This document shows positions 1 through 8,658 of a stretch of DNA of 64,000 bases, piece after piece. Within the stretch, counting starts at the first letter, position 1. Every line of letters starts with the position of its first letter. The notes beneath the pieces are model-generated. The model did not search any database and had not been told where the DNA came from. It saw only the letters and a program-made list of their open reading frames with translations. The stretch is from Mycobacterium helveticum (GTDB lineage: Bacteria; Actinomycetota; Actinomycetes; Mycobacteriales; Mycobacteriaceae). Both the position numbers and the translations under genes were made by a program. Where the stretch lies: positions 1 through 64,000 of the forward strand of contig NZ_VMQU01000012.1 in NCBI RefSeq assembly GCF_007714205.1, in the 5' to 3' direction.

Positions 1-738
1 GTCGCAGTGGCTCACCCCACAGCGGAACAGTGGCTCACCCAACCCCGGAACGGCGGCTCTCGCCAGCCGTAATATCCGACCCGACTCTGGCCGAGATCGA
101 CCGGTACTTCCACGCCGAGGAGCAACGCCACGCCAACGCCGAGATGGCGCTGATGAAGCGCTGGGGCATGCTCGATGACGGTGAGATCCCCGAGCCGAAC
201 GTCAACATCCGGCTGGCGATCGAGCGGCTGGACACGTTCGCCGACAGCATGCCGCTGTCGGTGCTGGGCACCGTCATCACCATGCTCGAGGTCGCCCTGG
301 ACGGCGCGCTGCTCAAATTCCTGCTGGACTCCGTGGAGGACCCGGTGTGCCACGGCCTGGAGACGGCCATCGTGGGCACCGGGGCCACCGAGAAGCCGCA
401 GATCATGCCGCTCGCCGAAGTCCAACGGCTGGTTGGTGATTCGGGCGCGTGCGAGCGGCTGGTGACGCTGCAGCTGATCCGCGTCGACGGCACCCATGCC
501 ACGCTCACCCGGCCCGAACTGATCGACGCGTTCACCGAGATACGCGGCTACGGCATCGGCCCGGACAGGCTGATCGACCTGCACGAGCAGATCGTGCCCG
601 AGGTTGACAAAATCAGCGACAGGCTGGTGCGGGCCGGCGGCGTCGATCCAATCCCACATCGAGTCGCCGGTCAGCCGCATCCTCGCCGACTACCGCGAAC
701 GGTCCGCCGAAACCGAGCCGAAGGCTAGTGCCCGCTGA
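1..738 (+). pseudogene. MerR-type regulator remnant, partial and frameshifted
   Basis: The frame is open from the first bases of the window, so the gene may begin upstream; the first start codon inside is GTG at 30. The translated part has a helical linker (residues about 15-60) and a C-terminal stretch with the pattern LQLIRVDG...GIGPDRLIDLHEQIV, which resembles the effector region of actinobacterial MerR regulators. No DNA-binding helix-turn-helix is present inside the window. Near base 639 the coding signal jumps one base. The annotated frame then becomes Arg/Pro-rich with poor third-position GC and stops at 728. The neighbouring frame reads naturally (IQSHIESPVSRILADYRER) to a TGA at 736-738. 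One extra G in the run GCCGGCGGCG would explain it. The tail overlaps the 3' end of the convergent desaturase gene. Family assignment is tentative; the frameshift is clearer than the function. Confidence 0.5.
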
Positions 739-1741
739 GCGTCAGCGTCCCTTGGGTTTTGAGCACCTTGCTGGCGGTGATCTTCTCGGTCCTGCGGGCC
801 TCGCGCTCCAGGTAGCGCTGCTTGGATTCCTCGAACTTGTCACAGGCCTCCTCGAGCTCCTTGATCAGCAGGCCCAGGTCGTCGCGCATCCAGGCGGCCT
901 CGCCGGTGAAGTCCTCGCGCTCGAAGATGCGCCACTTCTTCAGCACCGGCATCACCACCTCGTCGAGATGGATGCGCGGGTCGTAGACGCCCCCGACGGC
1001 GATGATCACCGCCTTGCGCCGGAACTCCGGAACCGTGAAGCCGGGCATCTTGAAGTTGCGCAGGATCCTGTGCACCGACCGGATGGCCTGGTTCGGGGCG
1101 ATGTCGAGCCCCGCGGCGCTGACATCCCGGTAGAAGATCATGTGCAGATTCTCGTCGTGGGACACCCTGGCCATCAGCTGTTCGGCGATCGGGTCACCGG
1201 CCACCTTGCCGGTGTTGCGGTGCGAGACGCGAGTCGCCAGCTCCTGGAACGAGACGTACATGACCGAGTCGAAAATGCTCGCAGCGAACATATCGCCCTG
1301 GCGGTTCTGCCCCGGGCTGAAGCCGCGGGTCATTTGCTCCAGGCGAAACTTCTCCAACTCGACCGGGTCGACGGCGCGGGTGACCACCAGGTAGTCGCGC
1401 AGCGCGGTGCTGTGCCTGGCCTCCTCGGCGGTCCACCGGTTCACCCACTGCCCCCACGGGCCGTCCATGGTGAAGTTCATCGCGATCTCGCGGTGATACG
1501 ACGGCAAATTGTCCTCGGTCAGCAGGTTTTGCACGATCGCCACCCGCGCTACGTCGGAGAGCCGGCTCTGGCCGGGCTCCCAGTCCTGGCCGTCGAGCGC
1601 GTAGAAGTTCTTGCCGTCCGACCACGGAACGTAATCGTGCGGGTTCCATTCCTTGAACTTCTCGAGATGCCGGTTGAGCAGATTCTCGGCCACGGGCGCG
1701 AGCTCGTGAAGTAGCTGCAGATCGGTCATGCCCTCGGACAC
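725..1741 (-). CDS. DesA1-like acyl-ACP desaturase
   Basis: A 338-residue soluble di-iron fatty-acyl-ACP desaturase, close in recalled sequence and equal in length to M. tuberculosis DesA1 (Rv0824c), which introduces double bonds into acyl chains feeding mycolic acid synthesis. The ferritin-like core shows one carboxylate/histidine pair in TAEEARHSTALRDYL and the other in RVSHDENLHMIFYRD. The start chosen is GTG at 1741: it has a GGGAGG ribosome-binding site just upstream, and VSEGMTDLQLL aligns with MSAKLTDLQLL of DesA1. A frame-open ATG at 1795 would add 18 residues with no family counterpart. In M. tuberculosis desA1 is not next to mbtI, so this is either a relocated copy or an extra paralogue. 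It is convergent with the broken regulator on its left. Confidence 0.88.
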   Translation of the reverse strand: MSEGMTDLQLLHELAPVAENLLNRHLEKFKEWNPHDYVPWSDGKNFYALDGQDWEPGQSRLSDVARVAIVQNLLTEDNLPSYHREIAMNFTMDGPWGQWVNRWTAEEARHSTALRDYLVVTRAVDPVELEKFRLEQMTRGFSPGQNRQGDMFAASIFDSVMYVSFQELATRVSHRNTGKVAGDPIAEQLMARVSHDENLHMIFYRDVSAAGLDIAPNQAIRSVHRILRNFKMPGFTVPEFRRKAVIIAVGGVYDPRIHLDEVVMPVLKKWRIFEREDFTGEAAWMRDDLGLLIKELEEACDKFEESKQRYLEREARRTEKITASKVLKTQGTLTLSGH

Positions 1742-1770
1742 AAAACCCTCCCACTTATCTGTCTCTGTCA

Positions 1771-1803
1771 GTAACGCGCAATGTATCTGTGTCATACGGT
1801 TAC
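1771..1803. promoter_or_regulatory. Inverted repeat upstream of the desaturase gene
   Basis: GTAAC at 1771-1775 and GTTAC at 1799-1803 form an inverted pair 23 bases apart, 30-62 bases upstream of the GTG start. A -10-like TATGAC lies between the arms on the minus strand. This could be a repressor operator for the desaturase gene, but the arms are only five bases long and no regulator is assigned. Confidence 0.25.
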
Positions 1804-1889
1804 ATCAAGAAAGCCACGCCGGGGCACGATTAAAAAGGGTCTTTGGTCCCTATGGGTGTCACGAGCGGGTCACGCCGCCCCGGCACCGG

Positions 1890-3267
<1,378 letters not shown>

Positions 3268-3627
3268 CTAAGGGGTGGAACCCGGCCTGCTTTTCCCTCG
3301 GCCTCCCCGGAGCGCCGGGCCCCCTGTCGGTCGTTTTCCGGGACCGCGCCGGTCCCAGCGCCGACCCCTCAGGAAACTCCCAGCTGATTCACACCGGATT
3401 ACCACTACACTTCGCGGCCTCGGATTTTCGCCGGCACACCTCTGAGCATGGGTTTTCTGCGCCGAAAGTCGTCTCGCGGCGTGCAATTCGGCCCCGTCGC
3501 GCCGGGGTGTCACGAGTGGCGGTTTGGCACCGGCGGGGCTAGATTCTTCACGATCGTCGGGATGTTCGCGGTTTGCTCGCTTGCGGACGGTGCTCCCCCT
3601 GATCATTCACGTATCACGGGAGGCATC
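3268..3627. other. Divergent intergenic region mbtI / SbtA-like gene
   Basis: About 360 bases beyond the iron box with no convincing gene. Open frames here have no domain signature and weak codon bias. The stretch must hold the promoter and untranslated leader of the permease gene. I see no obvious hairpin terminator or riboswitch. Confidence 0.5.
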
Positions 3628-4869
3628 TTGCTGTACGAGTTCTGGCACAACTTCACCCACAACCTGTTCAAGCCGCTGCTGCTGTTCTTCTACTTCGGTT
3701 TCCTGATCCCGATCCTGAAGGTGCGGTTCGAGTTTCCCTACGTGATCTACCAGGGCCTGACCATGTACCTGTTGCTGGCCATCGGCTGGCACGGCGGCGA
3801 GGAACTGGCCCAGATCGGCGCCTCCAGCGTGGGGGCCATCGTCGGGTTCATGGTGGTGGGCTTTGCGACGAACTTCCTGATCGGCGTGCTGGCCTACGGT
3901 TTGCTCAATTTGCTGAGCTCGATGCGACGGGTCGACAAGGCGACGGTCGCCGGCTACTACGCGTCCGACTCGGCCGGCACCTTCGCGACCTGCGTGGCCG
4001 TGCTGGCGTCCGTCGGTATCGCGTTCAACGCCTACATGCCGGTCATGCTGGCCGTGATGGAGATTCCCGGCTGCCTGGTGGCCCTGTACCTGGTGGCGCG
4101 GCTGCGGCACCGGGGCATGGACACGGCCGGGTACATGCCCGAGGAGGCCGGCTACACCGCGCCGGTCAAGGCCGGCATCGGCCCGGGCACGCCCGCGCGG
4201 CCCGCCGACGGCCGCAGCCTGCAGGCCGAACACGAGCGCGGTGTCGAGCAGGAGATCGAATTTTCGCTGGAGAAGTCGGACCATCCCGAGGATCTAAACC
4301 TGGGCGAGCCGCTGCCGGCCGGCAAGAGGTCCTCCCTGTTCACCCGTGAACTGTTCCAGGAAGTCTTCCTCAACCCGGGCCTCGTCCTGCTCTTCGGCGG
4401 CATCATCATCGGCCTGGTCAGTGGATTGCAGGGCCAGAAGGTCGTGCAGGACGACGACAGGTTCTTCGTGCTGGCGTTCCAGGGGGTGCTGTGCCTGTTC
4501 CTGCTGGAGATGGGCATGACGGCCTCCCGCAAATTGAAGGACCTCAGGTCGGCCGGGCGCGGCTTCATCATCTTCGGCCTGCTGGCGCCGAACATTTTTG
4601 CGCCGCTGGGAATCGTCGTCGCCCACCTGTACGCCTACCTGACCCACACCGACTTCAAGCCGGGGACCTATGTGCTGTTCGCGGTGCTGTGCGGTGCCGC
4701 GTCCTACATCGCCGTGCCGGCCGTCCAGCGGCTGGCCATCCCCGAGGCCAGCCCGACCCTGCCGCTGGCCGCATCGCTGGGCCTGACGTTCTCCTACAAC
4801 GTCACGATCGGCATCCCGCTCTACATCGAGATCGCCCACGTCGTCGGGCACTGGTTCCCGGGCACCTGA
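3628..4869 (+). CDS. SbtA-like sodium-dependent bicarbonate permease (Rv2387 homologue)
   Basis: A 413-residue integral membrane protein of the DUF897/SbtA family, counterpart of Rv2387. About ten hydrophobic helices fall in two halves (residues about 10-165 and 245-413). A charged cytoplasmic loop (about 170-240, rich in Glu/Asp/Lys) separates them, as in SbtA. Cyanobacterial SbtA imports bicarbonate with sodium; the substrate here is inferred from the family. The TTG start at 3628 is chosen because GGGAGG lies 4 bases upstream and MLYEFWHNF begins the first helix. An in-frame ATG at 3448 would add a long non-membrane extension. No SbtB/GlnB-like partner gene is adjacent. The stop lies 3 bases from the 3' end of the convergent hemW. 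Confidence 0.85.
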   Translation: MLYEFWHNFTHNLFKPLLLFFYFGFLIPILKVRFEFPYVIYQGLTMYLLLAIGWHGGEELAQIGASSVGAIVGFMVVGFATNFLIGVLAYGLLNLLSSMRRVDKATVAGYYASDSAGTFATCVAVLASVGIAFNAYMPVMLAVMEIPGCLVALYLVARLRHRGMDTAGYMPEEAGYTAPVKAGIGPGTPARPADGRSLQAEHERGVEQEIEFSLEKSDHPEDLNLGEPLPAGKRSSLFTRELFQEVFLNPGLVLLFGGIIIGLVSGLQGQKVVQDDDRFFVLAFQGVLCLFLLEMGMTASRKLKDLRSAGRGFIIFGLLAPNIFAPLGIVVAHLYAYLTHTDFKPGTYVLFAVLCGAASYIAVPAVQRLAIPEASPTLPLAASLGLTFSYNVTIGIPLYIEIAHVVGHWFPGT

Positions 4870-4872
4870 GAA

Positions 4873-6060
4873 CTACCCCAGCACGCTCCGCACCACCCCG
4901 TCGGCGAGCAGGCGTCCGCGCGGGGTGAGGACGAGCCGGTCGCCCCGGGGCGCCAGCAATCCGTCGGCGACGGCGGACTCGGCGCGTCCGCGTTCGGCGG
5001 CATCCAGAGCGGCCAGCGGAAGTCCTTGGCGCAGGCGCGTTCTCAACAGGACGTCTTCGGTGTGCAACGCGTCGGGGCCGAGTTGCTCGAAACCCGCCAC
5101 CGGCAGCGCCGCATCGGCCAGTTTCTCGGCATAGGTGTTGGGGTGCTTGACATTCCACCAGCGCGTGGCCCCGACGTAGCCGTGTGCCCCCGGCCCGGCA
5201 CCCCACCATTGACCCCCGTCCCAGTAGCCGAGGTTGTGCCGGCATTCACCGCCCGGGCGCGACCAGTTGGACACCTCGTACCAGCTCATCCCCGCCTCGG
5301 CGAGGCGGGCGTCGACCAGCTCGTAGCGGTGCGCAAGGACGTCGTCGTCGGGAGCGGCCAGCTCCCCGCTTCGGACCCGCCGGGCCAGCGCGGTGCCGTC
5401 CTCAACGGTCAGGGCGTAGGCGGACACGTGGTCCGCACCGGTTTCGACCGCCGTGTCGACGGAACGCAGCAGGTCGTCGTCGCTCTCCCCCGGCGTGCCG
5501 TAGATCAGGTCCAGGCTGACGTGTTCGAAGCCGGCCTGCAGGGCCTCGCGGGCCGCGGCCGCCGACCGGTTCGGCGTGTGGATCCGGTCGAGGACTCCCA
5601 GTACCCGCGGTGACACCGACTGCATGCCCAGCGACACCCGCGTGTACCCGGCCGCACGGGTCGCCGCGAAGAAGTCCGGCCAGGCCGACTCCGGGTTGGC
5701 CTCGGTGGTGACCTCGGCGTCCGGCGCCAGCGCGAAATGCTCGCGCACCATGTCCAGCAGTGTCGCCATGCGCGCGCCACCCAGCAGCGACGGCGTCCCG
5801 CCGCCGACGAAGACGGTGTTCACTGTCGGCGCGTCCAACCGCGCGGCCGCCAGCCCGAGTTCCGTGCGCAGCGCCTGCAGCCAGGCATCGGGGTTGACGC
5901 CCCCCAGCTCGGCCGGGGTATAGGTGTTGAAATCGCAATAGCCGCAACGGGTTATGCAGAACGGGACGTGCACATACAACCCGAACGGCCGGCCCGGGAC
6001 CGGCTGCAGCCCGGGCAGGTCGACCGGTTCCTCGCGAAGACTCATGCCAAATGATCCCAT
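4873..6060 (-). CDS. hemW: HemW/HemN-like radical SAM protein (Rv2388c homologue)
   Basis: A 395-residue radical SAM enzyme annotated in M. tuberculosis as oxygen-independent coproporphyrinogen III oxidase. The 4Fe-4S ligands are the CX3CX2C in HVPFCITRCGYCDFNTY (near residues 34-42). VFVGGGTPSLL, TTEANPES, SLGMQSV and DLIYGTPGE follow in the usual order, then the HemN C-terminal domain (YEVSNWSRPGGECRHN). Shorter proteins of this type are generally HemW haem chaperones rather than true decarboxylases, so the original name may mislead. ATG at 6060 is used; an ATG at 6045 (MSLREEP) is equally possible. It lies 18 bases downstream of rpfD on the same strand. Confidence 0.88.
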   Translation of the reverse strand: MGSFGMSLREEPVDLPGLQPVPGRPFGLYVHVPFCITRCGYCDFNTYTPAELGGVNPDAWLQALRTELGLAAARLDAPTVNTVFVGGGTPSLLGGARMATLLDMVREHFALAPDAEVTTEANPESAWPDFFAATRAAGYTRVSLGMQSVSPRVLGVLDRIHTPNRSAAAAREALQAGFEHVSLDLIYGTPGESDDDLLRSVDTAVETGADHVSAYALTVEDGTALARRVRSGELAAPDDDVLAHRYELVDARLAEAGMSWYEVSNWSRPGGECRHNLGYWDGGQWWGAGPGAHGYVGATRWWNVKHPNTYAEKLADAALPVAGFEQLGPDALHTEDVLLRTRLRQGLPLAALDAAERGRAESAVADGLLAPRGDRLVLTPRGRLLADGVVRSVLG

Positions 6061-6078
6061 GCCCGCGGGCCGGGGCCG

Positions 6079-6513
6079 TCAGTCCTCTTCCACCCCGGGG
6101 CAGCCGCCGCCCTGAGCCTCGACATAGCCGAGGAGGTATGAGAGGGCGCCCACCGGCGCCGCAGCTTGGCTGCATGCCGCGCACCGGGGCCAGGCGCCGG
6201 GCCCCTGGGTGGTCATGATCCGGTCCCCGACCTCGACCTGCGCGTCGGGGACGGCGGCCGACGGCAGACCGTTACCGCCGTTGGCATCCCACGTCGGCCG
6301 GCTGATCTGCAGGCCGCCGAACAGGCCGTTGCCGGTGTCGGCCGCCCAGTTGCCGCCGGATTCGCATTGCGCGATGGCTTCCCAGTTGACGTCGTCGGCC
6401 TTCGAGTCGCTGGTCGATACCGCCAGCGCGGTCACGAACAGGGCGCCCACCATCATGGTCTGAGCCAGCAACGCGGCCACGACGATGCGGAATCCCTCCG
6501 GGTTGAACCTCAT
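6079..6513 (-). CDS. rpfD: Resuscitation-promoting factor RpfD
   Basis: A 144-residue secreted or membrane-anchored muralytic enzyme that cleaves peptidoglycan glycan strands and helps dormant cells resume growth. An N-terminal hydrophobic helix (residues about 9-32) precedes the lysozyme-like Rpf domain. Key residues are in WEAIAQCESGGNW, where the Glu after Cys is the catalytic acid, and GLFGGLQISRPTWDANGG. Further cysteines (WPRCAACS, GGGCPG) suggest disulfides. The ATG at 6513 overlaps the TGA of the upstream gene as ATGA, indicating translational coupling. An in-frame ATG 27 bases further upstream lies inside the neighbour and is not needed. Confidence 0.95.
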   Translation of the reverse strand: MRFNPEGFRIVVAALLAQTMMVGALFVTALAVSTSDSKADDVNWEAIAQCESGGNWAADTGNGLFGGLQISRPTWDANGGNGLPSAAVPDAQVEVGDRIMTTQGPGAWPRCAACSQAAAPVGALSYLLGYVEAQGGGCPGVEED

Positions 6514-7124
6514 ATCACTCGCACCTTGCTGGCCAGCCAACGGCCGTCGACCTTCGTCATGACCATCTTGACTCGACTCCGCTCGAGGGTCGCTCTGGGA
6601 TGGTTGCGAGTCTTGACCGACTGGTCGACGAGCATGATGATCACCGCCCTGCTGGTGGTGGCCTTCTTCACCCAGGCCTCCGTGATGGTCCCGCGCACGG
6701 TCGTCGCGTTCTCCCTGAGCATCCGGTGAAGTTCCGCGCCGGATTTGCCGTACCCAGCTTTGAAATCGCCGGTCGCGCCGTCGAGGATGTCGCCGTATCT
6801 GCCTTCGATCGTCTCGCCGTCGAAGTTGATCAGCTTGCCGATGTAGGCCTGGGCGGCCGCGAGCGCCTGCCTGGCGGCGGTGTTGCGCTCATGCTCCTGA
6901 TACAGCAACTGCCCGCCCAGGCCCGCCACGGCAAGCGCGACGACGAGGACCCCGGCGGTCAGCCAGCGCAGTGCCGGACGTCTCGGACGGGAGCGGGGAG
7001 CCGCGCCGGTGCGGGTCCGGACGATCCCCGGGAGTCGTTCGGTGATCGCGAAATGCGACGCGCCGATGGGTCTTTTGCCGACTGTGTGGGCGACGCTGCC
7101 GCCCTCAACCCGCGATCCGTGCAC
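6510..7124 (-). CDS. Membrane-anchored conserved protein (Rv2390c homologue)
   Basis: Counterpart of Rv2390c, a short conserved mycobacterial protein of unknown function with one transmembrane helix followed by an extracellular domain. The helix is RWLTAGVLVVALAVAGLGGQ. The outer part (LAAAQAYIGKLINFDG to VDGRWLASKVRVI) resembles the folds of Mce-associated proteins. The frame is open much further upstream (to 7487), but that part is Arg-rich and has no family match. GTG at 7124, with GAGG six bases upstream, gives 204 residues, near the 185 recalled for Rv2390c; the true start is uncertain. The 3' end overlaps rpfD by four bases, so the two are probably co-expressed and act at the cell surface. 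Confidence 0.7.
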   Translation of the reverse strand: MHGSRVEGGSVAHTVGKRPIGASHFAITERLPGIVRTRTGAAPRSRPRRPALRWLTAGVLVVALAVAGLGGQLLYQEHERNTAARQALAAAQAYIGKLINFDGETIEGRYGDILDGATGDFKAGYGKSGAELHRMLRENATTVRGTITEAWVKKATTSRAVIIMLVDQSVKTRNHPRATLERSRVKMVMTKVDGRWLASKVRVI

Positions 7125-7256
7125 GATGACCTCAATCCCCTTCAGTACCAAGGCGAGGTAATTATCACCGGTAGCGGGTGTCACATCGGTAACGGAGAGG
7201 CAGCTTTTTCGCACGCCGATCGGGGCCCCGCGCGGGCGCGGGGGCGTCTTACGTGA

Positions 7257-7262
7257 CATACT
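7257..7262 (+). promoter_or_regulatory. -10 hexamer of a leaderless transcript
   Basis: CATACT (close to TATACT) lies 7 bases before the ATG at 7270, the spacing of a mycobacterial promoter whose transcript begins on the A of the start codon. No ribosome-binding site precedes that ATG, supporting leaderless translation of the cysteine leader peptide. Confidence 0.55.
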
Positions 7263-7269
7263 CGCTGTC

Positions 7270-7362
7270 ATGATCGTTGCCGAGCCCCGTCTGCGCGTTG
7301 CGCTGGTGGCACGTCGGCACATCGATCTGAAGCGCGTCTGCAGCTGTTGTTGTCTCCGCTGA
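7270..7362 (+). CDS. Leaderless poly-cysteine leader peptide (cysteine attenuator)
   Basis: A 30-residue open frame, MIVAEPRLRVALVARRHIDL then KRVCSCCCLR and stop. Four of the last seven residues are Cys. This matches the poly-cysteine leaderless upstream ORFs described in mycobacteria ahead of sulfur-assimilation genes (sirA, subI, cysA2). There, scarce charged tRNA-Cys stalls the ribosome at the Cys codons, remodels the mRNA and raises downstream expression. In M. smegmatis one such ORF precedes sirA-cysH. Here sirA is missing and the next gene is cysH, 356 bases on. The peptide is too short for ordinary gene finding. Identification rests on the Cys run, the promoter spacing and the location. 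Confidence 0.75.
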   Translation: MIVAEPRLRVALVARRHIDLKRVCSCCCLR

Positions 7363-7718
7363 CCCCGTAGACCCGCCCACCTATCAGCAGTCGGCGCCGG
7401 ATCTGCGCCGCCGCCAGGAAATCCGCGGTGAATCGCGCGTCCGCGCCTGCAAACGTTCTTGAAGGACAACGGAGCAATGATCACCACCCCTTGGGGGCGA
7501 CTTCACGGCGCCGCGCGGCGTGCGCGGGAATATCACAAGGCGCCCAACGGTTGTCCAACTCGTGCGACGGGTACGCAGCGCTGCGTACTGAGCCGCATTG
7601 AAAGCGGTAGCGCGCCATGGTGTCTGCGCACGCCTATCCCGTTGGGGAAAACCGGCCACCACATCGATCCTGGTGTGTGCTCTGTCACGCACACCATTTG
7701 GACGGAGGAAGATCACCT
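7363..7718 (+). promoter_or_regulatory. Leader region between Cys peptide and cysH
   Basis: No credible gene lies here. Open frames such as ATG at 7477 read as low-quality Arg/Pro/Thr-rich sequence without domain signals. I found no recognisable remnant of sirA. The stretch is the likely mRNA leader through which the cysteine attenuator acts on cysH. Its GC-rich segments could fold, but I cannot model the alternative structures by eye. Confidence 0.4.
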
Positions 7719-8465
7719 ATGACGACCACCGAAGTGACGAAACTCTCCGAGCCCGAGTTGCGTGCGGTGGCGGCGCGCGGCGCGGCCGAGCTGGAGGGCG
7801 CAACCGCCCTCGACGTGCTGCGATGGACGGACGAGACCTTCGGCGGCGTGCGGGGACCGCGCAGCTGGGCGACGTGCAACTACGTGGTCGCTTCCAGCAT
7901 GCAGGACGCGCTGCTCGTCGAGCTGGCCGCCCGGGTGCGTCCCGGTGTGCCGGTGGTGTTCCTGGACACCGGCTACCATTTCGCGGAAACCATCGGGACG
8001 CGCGACGCGGTCGAGTCCGTCTACGACATCCACGTGATCAACGCCACGGCCGAGCACACGGTGGCCGAGCAGGACGCGCTGCTGGGCAAGGATCTCTTCG
8101 CACGGGACCCCGGTGAGTGCTGCCGGCTGCGCAAGGTCGACCCGTTACGCAAAGCGCTGCACGGCTATTCGGCGTGGGTGACGGGGCTGCGCCGGGTGGA
8201 CGCGCCGACCCGCGCCAACGCGCCGGTGGTCGGCTTCGACGAGGCGTTCAAGCTGGTGAAGGTCAGCCCGCTGGTGGATTGGACCGACCAGGACGTCGAG
8301 AACTACATCGCCGAGCACGGCGTGCTGGTCAACCCGCTCCTCTACGAGGGGTATCCGTCGATCGGTTGCGCGCCCTGCACGGTGCGGCCCGCCGAGGGGG
8401 CCGACCCGCGCAGCGGACGCTGGCAGGGAACCGCCAAGACCGAGTGCGGTCTGCACGCATCGTGA
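7719..8465 (+). CDS. cysH: APS reductase CysH
   Basis: Reduces adenosine 5'-phosphosulfate to sulfite with thioredoxin in assimilatory sulfate reduction (Rv2392 homologue, 248 residues). The 4Fe-4S cluster ligands that mark APS reductase are present: the Cys pair in GECCRLRKVDP and the CX2C in GCAPCTVRP. The C-terminal catalytic Cys is in TKTECGLH-type sequence (KTECGLHAS). SWATCNYVVASSMQDAL and VFLDTGYHFAET belong to the nucleotide-binding fold. GGAGGA nine bases upstream supports the ATG at 7719. In M. tuberculosis the order is sirA-cysH-che1; here neither neighbour is present, so the sulfite produced must be reduced by an enzyme encoded elsewhere. Confidence 0.95.
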   Translation: MTTTEVTKLSEPELRAVAARGAAELEGATALDVLRWTDETFGGVRGPRSWATCNYVVASSMQDALLVELAARVRPGVPVVFLDTGYHFAETIGTRDAVESVYDIHVINATAEHTVAEQDALLGKDLFARDPGECCRLRKVDPLRKALHGYSAWVTGLRRVDAPTRANAPVVGFDEAFKLVKVSPLVDWTDQDVENYIAEHGVLVNPLLYEGYPSIGCAPCTVRPAEGADPRSGRWQGTAKTECGLHAS

Positions 8466-8658
8466 CGGCGCGGCGGGATCGGTTGTAGCTCAAGGGCTAA
8501 GCCCGACGTCGGCCCGGTCGGAGCCCGACGCGTCGGCGGCACCCGCGTCGCGCGCACCACGCGCGAGGACCCGGCGTGCCGAAGCCGGAACCGGTTGGCG
8601 CACCAGGGAACGCGGTGGGGGCCACCGCCGGAATCGCGGCGGCGCGTCGCCGCGGCCG
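8466..8658. other. Contracted junction between cysH and subI
   Basis: Only 193 bases separate two convergent genes that in M. tuberculosis flank che1, ggtB, Rv2395, a PE_PGRS gene and cysA1-cysW-cysT. The stretch holds two palindromes, CCGACGTCGG at 8503-8512 and CCGACGCGTCGG at 8525-8536. It has no recognisable remnant of the missing genes. The palindromes may be terminators for the two converging transcripts or scars of the rearrangement. Confidence 0.5.

Noticed and set aside
1-41. Imperfect 23-bp direct repeat (GTGGCTCACCC at 8 and 30)
   Set aside because: Two copies with several mismatches at the very edge of the window; too little context to interpret.
7363-7718. Remnant of sirA (sulfite reductase) in the cysH leader
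   Set aside because: No segment in any frame resembled the siroheme or Fe-S motifs of SirA.
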